The translations under genes were made by a program, and so were the position numbers. Of a stretch of 30,527 nt of DNA, positions 1-10,200 are shown piece after piece. Below the pieces are notes generated by a model. It was not told the origin of the DNA and searched no databases. It saw nothing but the letters and a program-made list of their open reading frames with translations. The stretch's first letter is position 1. Each line of letters opens with the position of its first letter. The stretch comes from Clostridium_T sp040217795 (lineage in GTDB: Bacteria > Bacillota > Clostridia > Clostridiales > Clostridiaceae): NCBI GenBank assembly GCA_040217795.1, contig JBEHWK010000023.1:1-30527 (forward strand), in the 5' to 3' direction.

Positions 1-138
1 GTTGAATGCTTCTGCAAATCCCTTTTTTGCTAATACTGTTGTGATTGCAGCTGTTAAAGTTGTCTTACCGTGGTCTACGTGACCTATTGTTCCAATGTTA
101 ACGTGTGGTTTGTTTCTTTCAAATTTTGCTTTTGACAT
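1..138 (-). CDS. tuf: Elongation factor Tu, second copy, N-terminal 46 codons only (cut by window edge)
   Basis: EF-Tu is the GTPase that delivers aminoacyl-tRNA to the ribosomal A site. Only the first 46 codons are present, including the P-loop GHVDHGKT at residues 19-26; the rest lies beyond base 1. All 138 visible bases are identical to the start of the complete tuf at 14797-15990, while the upstream sequence diverges after the SD region. The start is ATG at 136-138, preceded by AAGGAGGA. It lies 37 bases downstream of fusA and is the last visible gene of the rplGB-rpsL-rpsG-fusA-tuf operon. The copy may be full length, but that cannot be seen here. Confidence 0.95.
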   Translation of the reverse strand, partial: MSKAKFERNKPHVNIGTIGHVDHGKTTLTAAITTVLAKKGFAEAFN

Positions 139-175
139 TTATAGATTCCTCCTTATACTTTCGAAGTTAATTATA

Positions 176-2239
176 TTAAGCTTTCTTTCCTACAATTTGT
201 TCTTGAATGCTCTTTGGTACTTCTTCATAGTGATCAAATACCATTGCATAAGTTCCTCTACCTTGAGTTCTTGATCTTAAAGTAGTTGCGTAACCAAACA
301 TTTCTGAAAGTGGAACGAATGCTCTGATAACTTGCGCTCCGTTAAGAGCTTCCATACCTTCGATTCTTCCTCTTCTTGAGTTAAGATCACCCATAACATC
401 ACCCATGTATTCTTCAGGCATAGTAACTTCAACTTTCATTGATGGTTCAAGCAATACTGGGTTTGCTTTAGCCATAGCATTTTTGAATGCCATAGATCCG
501 GCAATTTTAAATGCCATTTCAGATGAATCGACTTCATGGTAAGATCCATGAACTACTTTAACCTTGAAGTTTATAACTGGGTATCCAGCAATAATACCAT
601 TCTTTGAAGCTTCTTGTATACCATTATCGATAGCTGGGATGTATTCTCTTGGAATAGCTCCGCCGACAACAGCATTTTCGAATGAATATTCTCCTTCAGT
701 TGGTTCCATTTCAATGATACAGTGACCGTATTGTCCTTTACCACCTGATTGTTTAGCATACTTAGCTTCAGCTTTAACTGCAGCTCTGATTGTTTCTTTG
801 TATGCAACCTGAGGAGCTCCAACGTTACATTCAACTTTGAATTCTCTTGTAAGTCTGTCAACTATAATTTCTAAGTGTAATTCACCCATACCAGCTATAA
901 TTGTCTGACCTGTTTCAGTATCAGTCCATGTTTTGAATGATGGATCTTCTTCAGCTAATTTTGCTAATGCTAATCCCATCTTTTCCTGACCAGCTTTTGT
1001 CTTTGGCTCAATAGCAACGTTGATAACTGGATCTGGGAATTCCATAGACTCAAGGATAATTGGATTATCTTCATCACATAAAGTATCACCAGTAGTAGTG
1101 TTCTTTAATCCGATTACTGCTCCTAATTCTCCTGCTTCTAATTCCTGAACTTCTTCTCTTGTGTTAGCATGCATTTTAACAAGTCTTCCGATTCTTTCTT
1201 TCTTTCCTTTTGTTGAGTTAAGAACATAAGAACCGCTGTTCATTATACCTGAGTATATTCTTGTGAATGCTAATTTACCTACGAATGGGTCAGTAGCTAT
1301 CTTAAATGCTAATGCTGACATAGGAACTTCATCAGATGCTTCTCTTGAATCATCTTCTCCATCCAAGCTCTTACCTTGAACTGCAGGAATATCTAATGGT
1401 GATGGCAAGTAATCAACAACACCATCAATCATTTGTTGTACCCCTTTGTTCTTATATGAAGAACCGCAGATACATGGTACTATTTGATTTGCAATTGTAG
1501 CTTTTCTTAAACCAACTTTTAACTCTTCTTCAGTTAATTCTTCCCCATCAAGGTACTTCATCATTAACTCTTCATCAGTTTCAGCTATGGCTTCTATCAT
1601 TGCAGCTCTGTATTCTTCTGCCTGATCAGCTAATTCTGCTGGAATTTCTTCTTCTCTTACATCTTTACCTAAATCATCATAGTATATTTCAGCCTTATTC
1701 TTTATAAGGTCTATAATACCTTTGAATTGATCTTCAGCTCCAACTGGAATTTGTATTGGCACTGCATTAGCTTTCAGTCTGTCTCTTACAGTATTGATAC
1801 ATCTGAAGAAATCTGCTCCAGTAGCATCCATTTTGTTTACATATATCATTCTTGGAACACCATACTTATCTGCCTGTCTCCAAACAGTTTCAGTTTGAGG
1901 CTCAACCCCTGACTTAGCATCCAAAACAGTAACAGCACCATCAAGTACTCTTAATGATCTTTCAACTTCGATTGTAAAATCTACGTGTCCTGGTGTATCT
2001 ATAATATTTAACTCATGTTCTTTCCATACACATGTAGTTGCAGCAGAAGTAATTGTTATACCTCTTTCTTGTTCCTGAACCATCCAGTCCATTGTAGCTG
2101 CCCCTTCATGAACTTCTCCAATTTTATGACTTCTTCCTGTATAGAATAATATACGCTCTGTAGTTGTTGTTTTACCAGCATCTATGTGAGCCATTATTCC
2201 AAAGTTACGGAACTTATCTAAAGGATATTTTCTAGCCAT
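176..2239 (-). CDS. fusA: Elongation factor G
   Basis: EF-G is the GTPase that drives translocation of tRNA and mRNA after peptide-bond formation, and with RRF it recycles ribosomes. The 687-residue length is normal. GTPase motifs are the P-loop AHIDAGKT (17-24), DTPGH (81-85) and NKMD (135-138); the domain II to V regions follow without a break. The ATG is preceded by GAGAGGAGGAATT, a strong SD. It lies between rpsG (75 bases upstream, with a long hairpin in the gap) and the partial tuf (37 bases downstream), the usual str-operon order. No unusual residues were noticed. Confidence 0.98.
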   Translation of the reverse strand: MARKYPLDKFRNFGIMAHIDAGKTTTTERILFYTGRSHKIGEVHEGAATMDWMVQEQERGITITSAATTCVWKEHELNIIDTPGHVDFTIEVERSLRVLDGAVTVLDAKSGVEPQTETVWRQADKYGVPRMIYVNKMDATGADFFRCINTVRDRLKANAVPIQIPVGAEDQFKGIIDLIKNKAEIYYDDLGKDVREEEIPAELADQAEEYRAAMIEAIAETDEELMMKYLDGEELTEEELKVGLRKATIANQIVPCICGSSYKNKGVQQMIDGVVDYLPSPLDIPAVQGKSLDGEDDSREASDEVPMSALAFKIATDPFVGKLAFTRIYSGIMNSGSYVLNSTKGKKERIGRLVKMHANTREEVQELEAGELGAVIGLKNTTTGDTLCDEDNPIILESMEFPDPVINVAIEPKTKAGQEKMGLALAKLAEEDPSFKTWTDTETGQTIIAGMGELHLEIIVDRLTREFKVECNVGAPQVAYKETIRAAVKAEAKYAKQSGGKGQYGHCIIEMEPTEGEYSFENAVVGGAIPREYIPAIDNGIQEASKNGIIAGYPVINFKVKVVHGSYHEVDSSEMAFKIAGSMAFKNAMAKANPVLLEPSMKVEVTMPEEYMGDVMGDLNSRRGRIEGMEALNGAQVIRAFVPLSEMFGYATTLRSRTQGRGTYAMVFDHYEEVPKSIQEQIVGKKA

Positions 2240-2278
2240 GAAATAATTCCTCCTCTCGGATATATAATTAAATTTAAC

Positions 2279-2310
2279 AAAACTGCTTTGGCTTTCGCCA
2301 AAACAGTTTT
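2279..2310 (-). promoter_or_regulatory. Long GAAA-capped hairpin between rpsG and fusA
   Basis: On the transcribed strand the arms AAAACTGTTTTGGC and GCCAAAGCAGTTTT pair over 14 positions (one G-U) with a GAAA tetraloop. It begins 4 bases after the rpsG stop. Only a weak U tract (UUUUGUUAAAUUU) follows, so it could be a partial terminator that lowers fusA/tuf transcription, an RNase processing site or a 3'-end stabiliser. The structure is plain from the sequence; its function is inferred. Confidence 0.6.
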
Positions 2311-2314
2311 AGTA

Positions 2315-2785
2315 TTAGTATCTGTAATGAGCAAATGCTTTGTTAGCTTCAGCCATTTTATGAGTATCTTCTCTCTTCTTAACAGCTGCTCCAGTATTGT
2401 TAGCTGCATCCATTAATTCAGCTGCTAACTTTTCTTTCATATACTTTTCGCTTCTTTTTCTAACTGCTGTAAGTATCCATCTGATTCCTAGGGTCTGTCT
2501 TCTTTCAGGTCTAACTTCAATTGGTACTTGATAGTTAGCTCCACCTATTCTTCTTGCTTTAACTTCTAACAATGGCATAACATTGTTCATTGCTGCCTCG
2601 AATACTTCCATCGGCTCTTTACCTGTTTTTTGCTCAATGATTTCAAAAGCTCCGTAGCATATTTTTTGTGCTACTCCCTTTTTACCATCTTCCATTATAC
2701 TGTTGATGAATTTTGTTACAACTTTTGAGTTGTAAACTGGATCTGGTAATACATCTCTTTTTGCTATATGTCCTTTTCTTGGCAC
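2315..2785 (-). CDS. rpsG: 30S ribosomal protein S7
   Basis: S7 organises the 3' major domain of 16S rRNA and lines the E site. The 156-residue length is normal for bacterial S7, and the N-terminal PRKGHIAKRDVLPDP and the RRIGGANYQVPIEV segment are typical. The start codon is GTG (2783-2785), placed after AAGGAGGG with a good spacer. It is the third gene of the rplGB-rpsL-rpsG-fusA-tuf unit, separated from rpsL by an unusually long 139-base gap and from fusA by a strong hairpin. S7 is the autoregulator of the str operon in Escherichia coli; whether that holds here is unknown. Confidence 0.97.
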   Translation of the reverse strand: MPRKGHIAKRDVLPDPVYNSKVVTKFINSIMEDGKKGVAQKICYGAFEIIEQKTGKEPMEVFEAAMNNVMPLLEVKARRIGGANYQVPIEVRPERRQTLGIRWILTAVRKRSEKYMKEKLAAELMDAANNTGAAVKKREDTHKMAEANKAFAHYRY

Positions 2786-2924
2786 TTTTCTTCCCTCCTT
2801 AACAATTTAGTTTAAGTCATTGGTACTCGACGTTTTTTTGCCGCAAAGTGCTCTGGCTCCCGCAATCTATATAAAATTCTATTTATCTATGTAAATGCTG
2901 AAGACATTGCACTAAATTCGCAGA
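2786..2924 (-). other. Long rpsL-rpsG intergenic leader, possible S7 regulatory region
   Basis: This 139-base gap is the longest inside the str-type operon. In E. coli the S7 autoregulatory site lies in the equivalent rpsL-rpsG spacer. Here the transcribed strand holds a TTGCGG direct repeat around an AGCCAGAGCA segment and an A7 tract, but I could not fold it into a convincing copy of the S7 site of 16S rRNA. No promoter with a good -35 was seen. Confidence 0.2.
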
Positions 2925-3302
2925 CTATTTTTGTTTTGGTCTCTTTGCACCGTACTTTGATCTGGATTGCATTCTGTTTGCAACTCCAGCGCAGTCAAGA
3001 GCTCCTCTTACGATGTGGTATCTTACCCCTGGAAGGTCCTTAACTCTTCCACCTCTTATAAGAACAACGCTGTGTTCTTGTAAGTTGTGACCTACTCCTC
3101 CGATATACGCTGTTACTTCGTAACCGTTAGTTAATCTAACCCTTGCGATTTTTCTAAGAGCTGAGTTAGGCTTCTTTGGAGTTGTAGTCTTAACTACAGT
3201 ACATACTCCTCTTTTTTGTGGATTCTCTTTTAGTGCTGGTGCAGTTGATTTAGCTGCTAAAGTCTTTCTGCCTTTTCTTACTAATTGGCTAATAGTTGGC
3301 AT
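2925..3302 (-). CDS. rpsL: 30S ribosomal protein S12
   Basis: S12 lies at the decoding centre and controls accuracy. The 125-residue length is normal. The PKKPNSALRK loop (K43 and K44) and the VKDLPGVRYH loop (K88, D89) carry the wild-type residues associated with streptomycin sensitivity in other bacteria. The start is ATG preceded by CAGGAGGTGAAAGC. The gene follows rplGB by 51 bases and precedes rpsG after a long 139-base spacer. Confidence 0.98.
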   Translation of the reverse strand: MPTISQLVRKGRKTLAAKSTAPALKENPQKRGVCTVVKTTTPKKPNSALRKIARVRLTNGYEVTAYIGGVGHNLQEHSVVLIRGGRVKDLPGVRYHIVRGALDCAGVANRMQSRSKYGAKRPKQK

Positions 3303-3353
3303 GCTTTCACCTCCTGATTTTTTTATCTATTTTAATTTTAGATATTAGCTTGT

Positions 3354-3590
3354 TTATAGTATCAGAGCTGCAGCAGAGCTGACCTCTATACTACACATTT
3401 TGCCTAATTCCCTCATGGTGTCAATGTATGTTACTGGTATGTTGTGACTTTCCGCCAATTCCACCAGCGGCAGAATAAGCCTTCCATCACCATCTTTAGC
3501 TACATATAACTCAATGCCCCCACCATTATTAATGGCTTTTGTACATTGTTTTATACCAATAAGTTTCTTTCCTACTAGTCTGTCTATCAT
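3354..3590 (-). CDS. rplGB: L7Ae-family K-turn RNA-binding protein (YbxF-like)
   Basis: This 78-residue protein has the L7Ae/L30e/Gadd45 fold signature: GIKQCTKAINNGGGIELYVAKDGD, then the conserved segment NIPVTYIDTMRELGKMCSIEVSSAAALI. Its place between rpoC and rpsL is that of Bacillus subtilis YbxF, which binds kink-turn RNAs in vitro but has no settled ribosomal role. The ATG is preceded by TTAGGAGGTATTTC. A TTGACA-17-TAAAAT promoter and a structured leader lie directly upstream, so it is the first gene of the S12-S7-EF-G-EF-Tu operon. The function in the cell is inferred from the family. Confidence 0.9.
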   Translation of the reverse strand: MIDRLVGKKLIGIKQCTKAINNGGGIELYVAKDGDGRLILPLVELAESHNIPVTYIDTMRELGKMCSIEVSSAAALIL

Positions 3591-3619
3591 GAAATACCTC
3601 CTAAATATTCAGAAACATG

Positions 3620-3641
3620 GGCAAAGTTTTCAAACTTTGCC
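3620..3641 (-). promoter_or_regulatory. Stable hairpin in the 5' leader of the L7Ae-rpsL operon
   Basis: Arms GGCAAAGTTT and AAACTTTGCC form a perfect 10-bp inverted repeat with a 2-base centre. Flanking ACATG and CATGT can extend it beyond a one-sided bulge of 10 bases. No U tract follows on the transcribed strand, so it is not a simple terminator. I could not find the tandem G-A pairs of a classical kink-turn. Confidence 0.45.
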
Positions 3642-3702
3642 TCATAATAATCATGTAGACAAATGTATACTAAAGTTTAGCTTTGCAAATCACACAAAGA
3701 TT

Positions 3703-3731
3703 ATTTTATCATCTAAGCATACACATGTCAA
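3703..3731 (-). promoter_or_regulatory. SigA-type promoter of rplGB-rpsL-rpsG-fusA-tuf
   Basis: On the minus strand, TTGACA (3726-3731) and TAAAAT (3703-3708) are separated by exactly 17 bases. The -35 box begins 14 bases after the rpoC stop codon, with no terminator between, so readthrough from rpoBC is also likely. Confidence 0.8.
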
Positions 3732-3745
3732 TAATATTGATTTGT

Positions 3746-6700
3746 TTATTCTTCAACAGAAATTTCCTCTTCTGTTTCAGTATTCAGCTTCACAGTTCTG
3801 TATCTCAACATCCCTGTTCCTGCTGGAATCAACTTACCAATGATGACATTTTCTTTCAATCCTAGCAATGGATCTATTTTACCCTTAATTGCTGCATCAG
3901 TAAGAACTCTTGTAGTCTCCTGGAATGATGCTGCTGAAAGGAAACTATCTGTTGCAAGTGCCGCTTTCGTGATTCCCAACAATACCTGTTCACCCTTTGC
4001 AATTTCTCCGCCAAAGGCTTGCACTCTACTGTTTTCTTCAGCAAAATCGAACATATCTATCATAGTTCCTGGCAACAGTTCAGTGTCACCTGATTCTGAA
4101 ATCTTAATTTTTCTTGTCATCTGTCTTATTACAACTTCAAGATGCTTATCATTGATATCAACACCCTGCAGTCTATAAACCTTTTGAACTTCAGAAAGAA
4201 GATACTGTCTCGCTCCGTCTACACCCTTAATTCCCATTATATCATGAGGATTAACTGATCCTTCTGTTATTTCATCTCCGGCTACTATTATATCCCCATC
4301 ATTTACCTTTATTCTTGATCCAAAAGGTATGTCATAGCTCTTTTCTTCACCTTCATTAGAAACAACATAAACAATTCTCTTCTTCTTTGTTTCTTCAATT
4401 CTTACTGTACCTGGAATTTCACTTACAATTGCCAATCCTTTAGGTTTTCTTGCTTCAAAAAGTTCTTCAACTCTAGGAAGACCTTGAGTAATATCCGCTC
4501 CGGCAACTCCTCCTGTATGGAATGTTCTCATTGTAAGCTGTGTTCCTGGTTCCCCGATAGACTGTGCTGCTATAATTCCTACCGCTTCCCCGATGTTTAT
4601 CTTTTGTCCTGTCGCCATGTTCATACCATAACACTTGGCACAAACACCAATTTTAGCTTTACATGTAAATACTGATCTTATTTTTACTTTCTTAACGCCA
4701 GCTTTAACAATTTTCTCAGCAATATGAGTATCCATATAGCTGTCTCTTGGCAACAAGACATCTCCTGTCTCAGGATCTATTATATCTTCTGCATTGTATC
4801 TTCCTGTCAGTCTTTCCTTTAATGGCTCAATAACTTCATTTCCTTCTTTGATGTCACTGACAACTATACCATCAGTTGATCCACAGTCTTCTCCTCTTAC
4901 TATAACATCCTGAGATACATCAACCAATCTTCTTGTTAAGTATCCGGAGTCAGCAGTTTTTAAAGCTGTATCGGCATTACCTTTTCTTGCACCGTGAGTA
5001 GAAATAAAGTATTCAAGTATATCAAGACCTTCTCTGAAGGATGCTCTGATTGGCTGTTCTATGATTTTACCTGAAGGATTTGCCATAAGTCCTCTCATAC
5101 CAGCAAGCTGTTTGATCTGTGACTTAGATCCTCTGGCCCCTGAATCTGCCATCATGAATATAGGATTGAATCTATCCATACTGTCCATAAGAGCATTTGC
5201 TACTTCTTCAGTAGTGTCAGTCCATTTTTGGATTACTCTGTCATATCTTTCTTCCTCAGAAATAAGCCCTCTTCTGAACATTTTCTCAATCTTATCAATA
5301 GTTGCATCTGTTTCTTCAAGCAGCTCATACTTTCTTTGAGGTACTATCATGTCAGAAGCCGCTATAGTTATAGCTCCTATTGATGAGAAATGGTATCCTG
5401 TAGCTTTTATATTATCCAACATAATGGATGTTTTTGTAGGTCCATGCTCAACATAGCATCTATCAATTATTCCACCTAATGTCTTCTTTGTTACCAAGAA
5501 ATCCACTTCAAGATTCAGCATTTCTTCTTCTTTTGTTCTGTCTACATAACCAAGATCTTGTGGAATAGACTCGTTGAATATGATTTTTCCAACGGTTGTT
5601 TTAACGATTCCGCTCTTAACTTCACCATTAATTGTTTTAGTCATCTTTACATTGATTTTAGCATGTATATCTATCTCTTTAAGTGAATACGCCATAAGAA
5701 CTTCGTCTATTGAAGAGAAATATGACCCCTCTCCTTTAACTCCATCCTTATCTACAGTAAGGTAATATGAACCTAAAACCATATCTTGTGTAGGCACTGA
5801 AACTGGCTTACCATCAGATGGTTTAAGTATATTTCCTGCTGCAAGCATTAAGAACCTCGCCTCTGCCTGAGCTTCAACTGACAATGGCACGTGAACCGCC
5901 ATCTGGTCTCCATCGAAGTCAGCATTATACGCTGTACAAACTAAAGGATGAAGCTTAATAGCTCTTCCTTCAACTAATACAGGCTGGAATGCCTGTATTC
6001 CTAATCTGTGTAATGTAGGTGCACGGTTAAGCAATACAGGATGATCCATAATAACTTCTTCCAGTACATCCCACACTTGAGGACTTACTCTTTCAACCAT
6101 TCTCTTAGCTGCTTTTATATTATGTGCAACACCATCTTGAACAAGTTTTTTCATTACGAATGGTTTAAATAATTCAAGTGCCATTTCCTTTGGAAGACCG
6201 CATTGATACATCTTAAGTTCTGGTCCTACAACGATAACAGATCTACCTGAATAGTCAACTCTCTTACCAAGCAAGTTTTGTCTGAATCTTCCCTGCTTAC
6301 CTTTCAGCATATCTGATAAAGATTTAAGAGGTCTGTTTCCAGGACCTGTTACAGGTCTTCCTCTTCTTCCGTTATCAATTAATGCATCAACGGCTTCCTG
6401 AAGCATTCTTTTCTCATTTCTTACTATGATATCAGGAGCACCAAGATCTAATAACTTTTTAAGTCTGTTGTTTCTGTTGATTACTCTTCTGTACAGGTCA
6501 TTTAAATCAGAGGTTGCAAATCTGCCTCCATCTAATTGAACCATTGGTCTTAAGTCCGGAGGAATAACAGGTATAACATCAACTATCATCCATTCAGGAT
6601 GATTTCCTGATTTCCTGAATGATTCAACAACTTCCAGTCTTCTGATAATTCTTATTTTCTTTTGTCCTGTGCTTTGTTTCAACTCTTCCTTAAGTTCAGC

Positions 6701-7267
6701 TGAACCTTTTTCCAAGTCAATTTCAGCAAGAAGCTGCTTTACTGACTCAGCTCCCATTCCAGCGACAAAACTCTCTTCACCATATTTGTCACAAGCTTCT
6801 CTATATTCTTTTTCATTTAACAATTGTTTCTTTAATAGAGGAGTCTCCTTAGGGTCTATAACTACATAAGAAGCAAAATACAGGATTTTCTCCAAGGCTC
6901 TTGGAGACATATCTAATATCAGTCCCATTCTTGAAGGAATACCTTTGAAGTACCATATGTGAGATACTGGGGCAGCAAGTTCAATATGCCCCATTCTCTC
7001 TCTTCTTACTTTTGCTTTTGTTACTTCAACTCCACATCTATCACAGACAATTCCCTTATATCTTACTCTCTTGTATTTTCCACAGTGACATTCCCAATCT
7101 TTAATAGGTCCAAATATTCTTTCACAGAACAAACCATCTCTCTCCGGCTTTAAAGTTCTGTAATTTATAGTTTCAGGCTTTTTAACTTCACCTCTAGACC
7201 ATTCTCTTATTTGTTCTGGTGACGCTAAACCAATTTGTAGTGCATCAAAATTATTTAATTCGATCAA
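3746..7267 (-). CDS. rpoC: DNA-directed RNA polymerase subunit beta'
   Basis: Beta' holds the catalytic Mg ions of RNA polymerase. The 1173 residues include the N-terminal zinc site (C60, C62, C75, C78), the catalytic NADFDGD at 448-454 and the C-terminal zinc-ribbon segment with CKAKIGVCAKCYG. The start appears to be TTG at 7265-7267, preceded by AAGGGAGGATAAACCC; I see no better ATG nearby. It lies 22 bases after rpoB and is co-transcribed with it. The length is typical of Firmicutes beta', which lacks the large lineage inserts of proteobacteria. Confidence 0.98.
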   Translation of the reverse strand: MIELNNFDALQIGLASPEQIREWSRGEVKKPETINYRTLKPERDGLFCERIFGPIKDWECHCGKYKRVRYKGIVCDRCGVEVTKAKVRRERMGHIELAAPVSHIWYFKGIPSRMGLILDMSPRALEKILYFASYVVIDPKETPLLKKQLLNEKEYREACDKYGEESFVAGMGAESVKQLLAEIDLEKGSAELKEELKQSTGQKKIRIIRRLEVVESFRKSGNHPEWMIVDVIPVIPPDLRPMVQLDGGRFATSDLNDLYRRVINRNNRLKKLLDLGAPDIIVRNEKRMLQEAVDALIDNGRRGRPVTGPGNRPLKSLSDMLKGKQGRFRQNLLGKRVDYSGRSVIVVGPELKMYQCGLPKEMALELFKPFVMKKLVQDGVAHNIKAAKRMVERVSPQVWDVLEEVIMDHPVLLNRAPTLHRLGIQAFQPVLVEGRAIKLHPLVCTAYNADFDGDQMAVHVPLSVEAQAEARFLMLAAGNILKPSDGKPVSVPTQDMVLGSYYLTVDKDGVKGEGSYFSSIDEVLMAYSLKEIDIHAKINVKMTKTINGEVKSGIVKTTVGKIIFNESIPQDLGYVDRTKEEEMLNLEVDFLVTKKTLGGIIDRCYVEHGPTKTSIMLDNIKATGYHFSSIGAITIAASDMIVPQRKYELLEETDATIDKIEKMFRRGLISEEERYDRVIQKWTDTTEEVANALMDSMDRFNPIFMMADSGARGSKSQIKQLAGMRGLMANPSGKIIEQPIRASFREGLDILEYFISTHGARKGNADTALKTADSGYLTRRLVDVSQDVIVRGEDCGSTDGIVVSDIKEGNEVIEPLKERLTGRYNAEDIIDPETGDVLLPRDSYMDTHIAEKIVKAGVKKVKIRSVFTCKAKIGVCAKCYGMNMATGQKINIGEAVGIIAAQSIGEPGTQLTMRTFHTGGVAGADITQGLPRVEELFEARKPKGLAIVSEIPGTVRIEETKKKRIVYVVSNEGEEKSYDIPFGSRIKVNDGDIIVAGDEITEGSVNPHDIMGIKGVDGARQYLLSEVQKVYRLQGVDINDKHLEVVIRQMTRKIKISESGDTELLPGTMIDMFDFAEENSRVQAFGGEIAKGEQVLLGITKAALATDSFLSAASFQETTRVLTDAAIKGKIDPLLGLKENVIIGKLIPAGTGMLRYRTVKLNTETEEEISVEE

Positions 7268-7289
7268 GGGTTTATCCTCCCTTCATAAA

Positions 7290-10200
7290 TTAGTGTTCAT
7301 CATTAAAATCATCAAGTTCTAAATCTTCTTGGAACTCATCTAATTGGAAAGATTCATAATCTAATTCTTCTTCCAATTCTTCATCAATATTTATATAACT
7401 GTCTTCTCCTTCTGGTGTCGGAGGAACAAAGTCCTCATTTCCTTCTATGTTTACATCCAACTCAGCAATGTCATCATCTTCTCCAAGTTCTTTCAACTTC
7501 ACTTCTTGGTTTTCTTCATTCAATACCTTGACATCCAAACATAAAGCTTGAAGTTCTTTGATAAGAACCTTAAATGATTCCGGTACTCCCGGTTCAGGTA
7601 TGTTTTCACCCTTAACAATTGCTTCATAGGTCTTAACTCTTCCCACAACATCATCAGACTTAACAGTCAATATTTCCTGAAGTGTATGAGCAGCGCCATA
7701 TGCCTCTAGAGCCCAAACTTCCATTTCTCCGAATCTTTGACCTCCAAATTGAGCCTTACCTCCTAGAGGTTGTTGTGTAACTAAAGAATATGGTCCTGTA
7801 CTTCTTGCATGTATCTTATCATCTACCAGATGGGCAAGCTTCAAGATATACATTATTCCAACAGTAACTTCATTATCAAATGGTTCACCTGTTCTTCCAT
7901 CATATAAAACAGTTTTACCGTTAGCATTATATCCCGCTTCCATCAAGCATTCTTCTATATCTTTTTCAGTAGCTCCATCGAAAACAGGAGTAGCTATGTG
8001 CCATCCTAATTTACTTGCTGCCCATCCTAAATGGACTTCAAGAACCTGCCCGATATTCATACGTGAAGGAACCCCCAGAGGGTTAAGACAAATTTGAAGT
8101 GGTCTTCCATCTGGTAAGAACGGCATATCTTCTTCAGGTAAAACTCTGGATACAACCCCTTTGTTACCGTGACGACCAGCCATCTTATCTCCTACAGATA
8201 TTTTTCTCTTTTGAGCTATATAGCATCTTACTAATTCATTTACTCCCGGAGTAAGTTCATCTCCATTTTCTCTTGTAAACACTTTAACATCAACAATTAT
8301 TCCAGCTTCACCGTGAGGAACTCTTAATGAAGTATCTCTTACTTCTCTTGCCTTTTCCCCAAAGATAGCTCTCAATAATCTTTCTTCTGCTGTTAATTCA
8401 GTTTCACCCTTCGGAGTAACTTTTCCAACTAGTATGTCTCCTGATCTTACTTCAGCTCCGATTCTGATGATTCCTCTTTCATCTAAGTCCCTGATTGCAT
8501 CTTCTCCGACATTTGGAATATCTCTGGTGATTTCTTCAGGTCCCAGCTTAGTATCTCTTGCTTCACATTCATACTCTTCTATATGGATTGATGTAAATAC
8601 ATCTTCTCTAACTAACTCTTCAGATATCAGCATAGCATCTTCGTAGTTATATCCTTCCCAAGTAATGAATCCCATTCTGATGTTCTTACCTAATGCTATT
8701 TCTCCCAAATCAGTTGAAGGTCCGTCAGCTAAAACTGTTCCCTTACCAACTTTTTCACCTTTATCAACAATAGGCCTTTGATTTATACATGTACCTTGGT
8801 TACTTCTTTTGAACTTCAGTAATCTGTACGAATCAGTTCCACCATCCAAATCTCTTTTTACTCTTATTTCGTTTCCGCTTACATATGATACTGTCCCTGC
8901 ATTTTTCGCCTTAGGCAATACGCCTAAGTCTATAGCTGCTTTATATTCAATACCAGTCCCTACGATAGGTGCCTGAGGTTTTAATAAAGGAACTGCCTGA
9001 CGTTGCATGTTTGAACCCATAAGCGCTCTAGATGCATCATCATTTTCAAGGAATGGTATCATTGCAGTTGCTACAGAAACTATCTGCCTTGGAGAAACAT
9101 CCATCAAATCAACATCTTCTCTAGGAATAACAAGAACGTCTTCCAAGTATCTTACTGTAACCCTCGAATCTACAAACTGCCCATTCTCAGCAATAGGCTC
9201 ATTTGCCTGGGCAACATAGTATTGATCTTCTACATCTGCAGTAAAATATTGTACATCTTTTGCTACAATTCCTGTTTCTTTATCTACAACTCTGTATGGT
9301 GTTTCTATGAATCCATACTCATTCACTCTTGCGTAAGTAGCAAGAGAGTTTATCAACCCTATATTTGGTCCTTCCGGAGTTTCTATAGGACACATTCTTC
9401 CATAATGAGAATGGTGAACGTCTCTTACTTCAAAGCCGGCTCTTTCTCTTGAAAGACCTCCAGGTCCAAGAGCTGACAATCTTCTTTTATGTGTTAATTC
9501 AGACAATGGATTAATCTGATCCATAAACTGGGACAACTGTGAACTTCCGAAGAATTCCTTTATAGCTGCCGCAACAGGCCTAATATTAATTAACACTTGA
9601 GGTGTTATACCTTCCTGGTCTTGAATAGTCATTCTTTCTTTAACTACTCTTTCCATTCTTGATAAACCAATTCTAAATTGATTTTGCAGAAGTTCACCTA
9701 CACTTCTTACTCTTCTATTACCCAAATGATCTATGTCATCCACATATCCTATGCCATATGCTAATCCTATTTCATAGCTTATAGTCGCATACATATCATC
9801 TCTGATTATATGCTTTGGTATAAGTCTGGTAATGTTCTTTTTAATTGCATCCTTTATTTCTTCTTCATCAGAATAAACATCAAGGATTTCCTTTAATGTC
9901 GGATAGTGAACAAGTTCTCTTATGTTCAATTCTTCAGGGTCAAAGTTAACATGTTTTTTCAAGTCAACAAAATGATTTCCTATAACCCTTATAACTCTGT
10001 CATCAACTAAAACATCTACAGAATTTATTCCTACATTTTGTATTTGTTCAGCCATTTTTCTAGATATTTTTTGTCCTTTTTCAACAAGAACTTCTCCTGT
10101 TTCAGGATTCACTATGTCTACAGCTGCAATTTGGTTCACAATTCTTAAATTTATCGCTAATTTTTTATTAAACTTATATCTTCCGACTCTTGATAAATCG

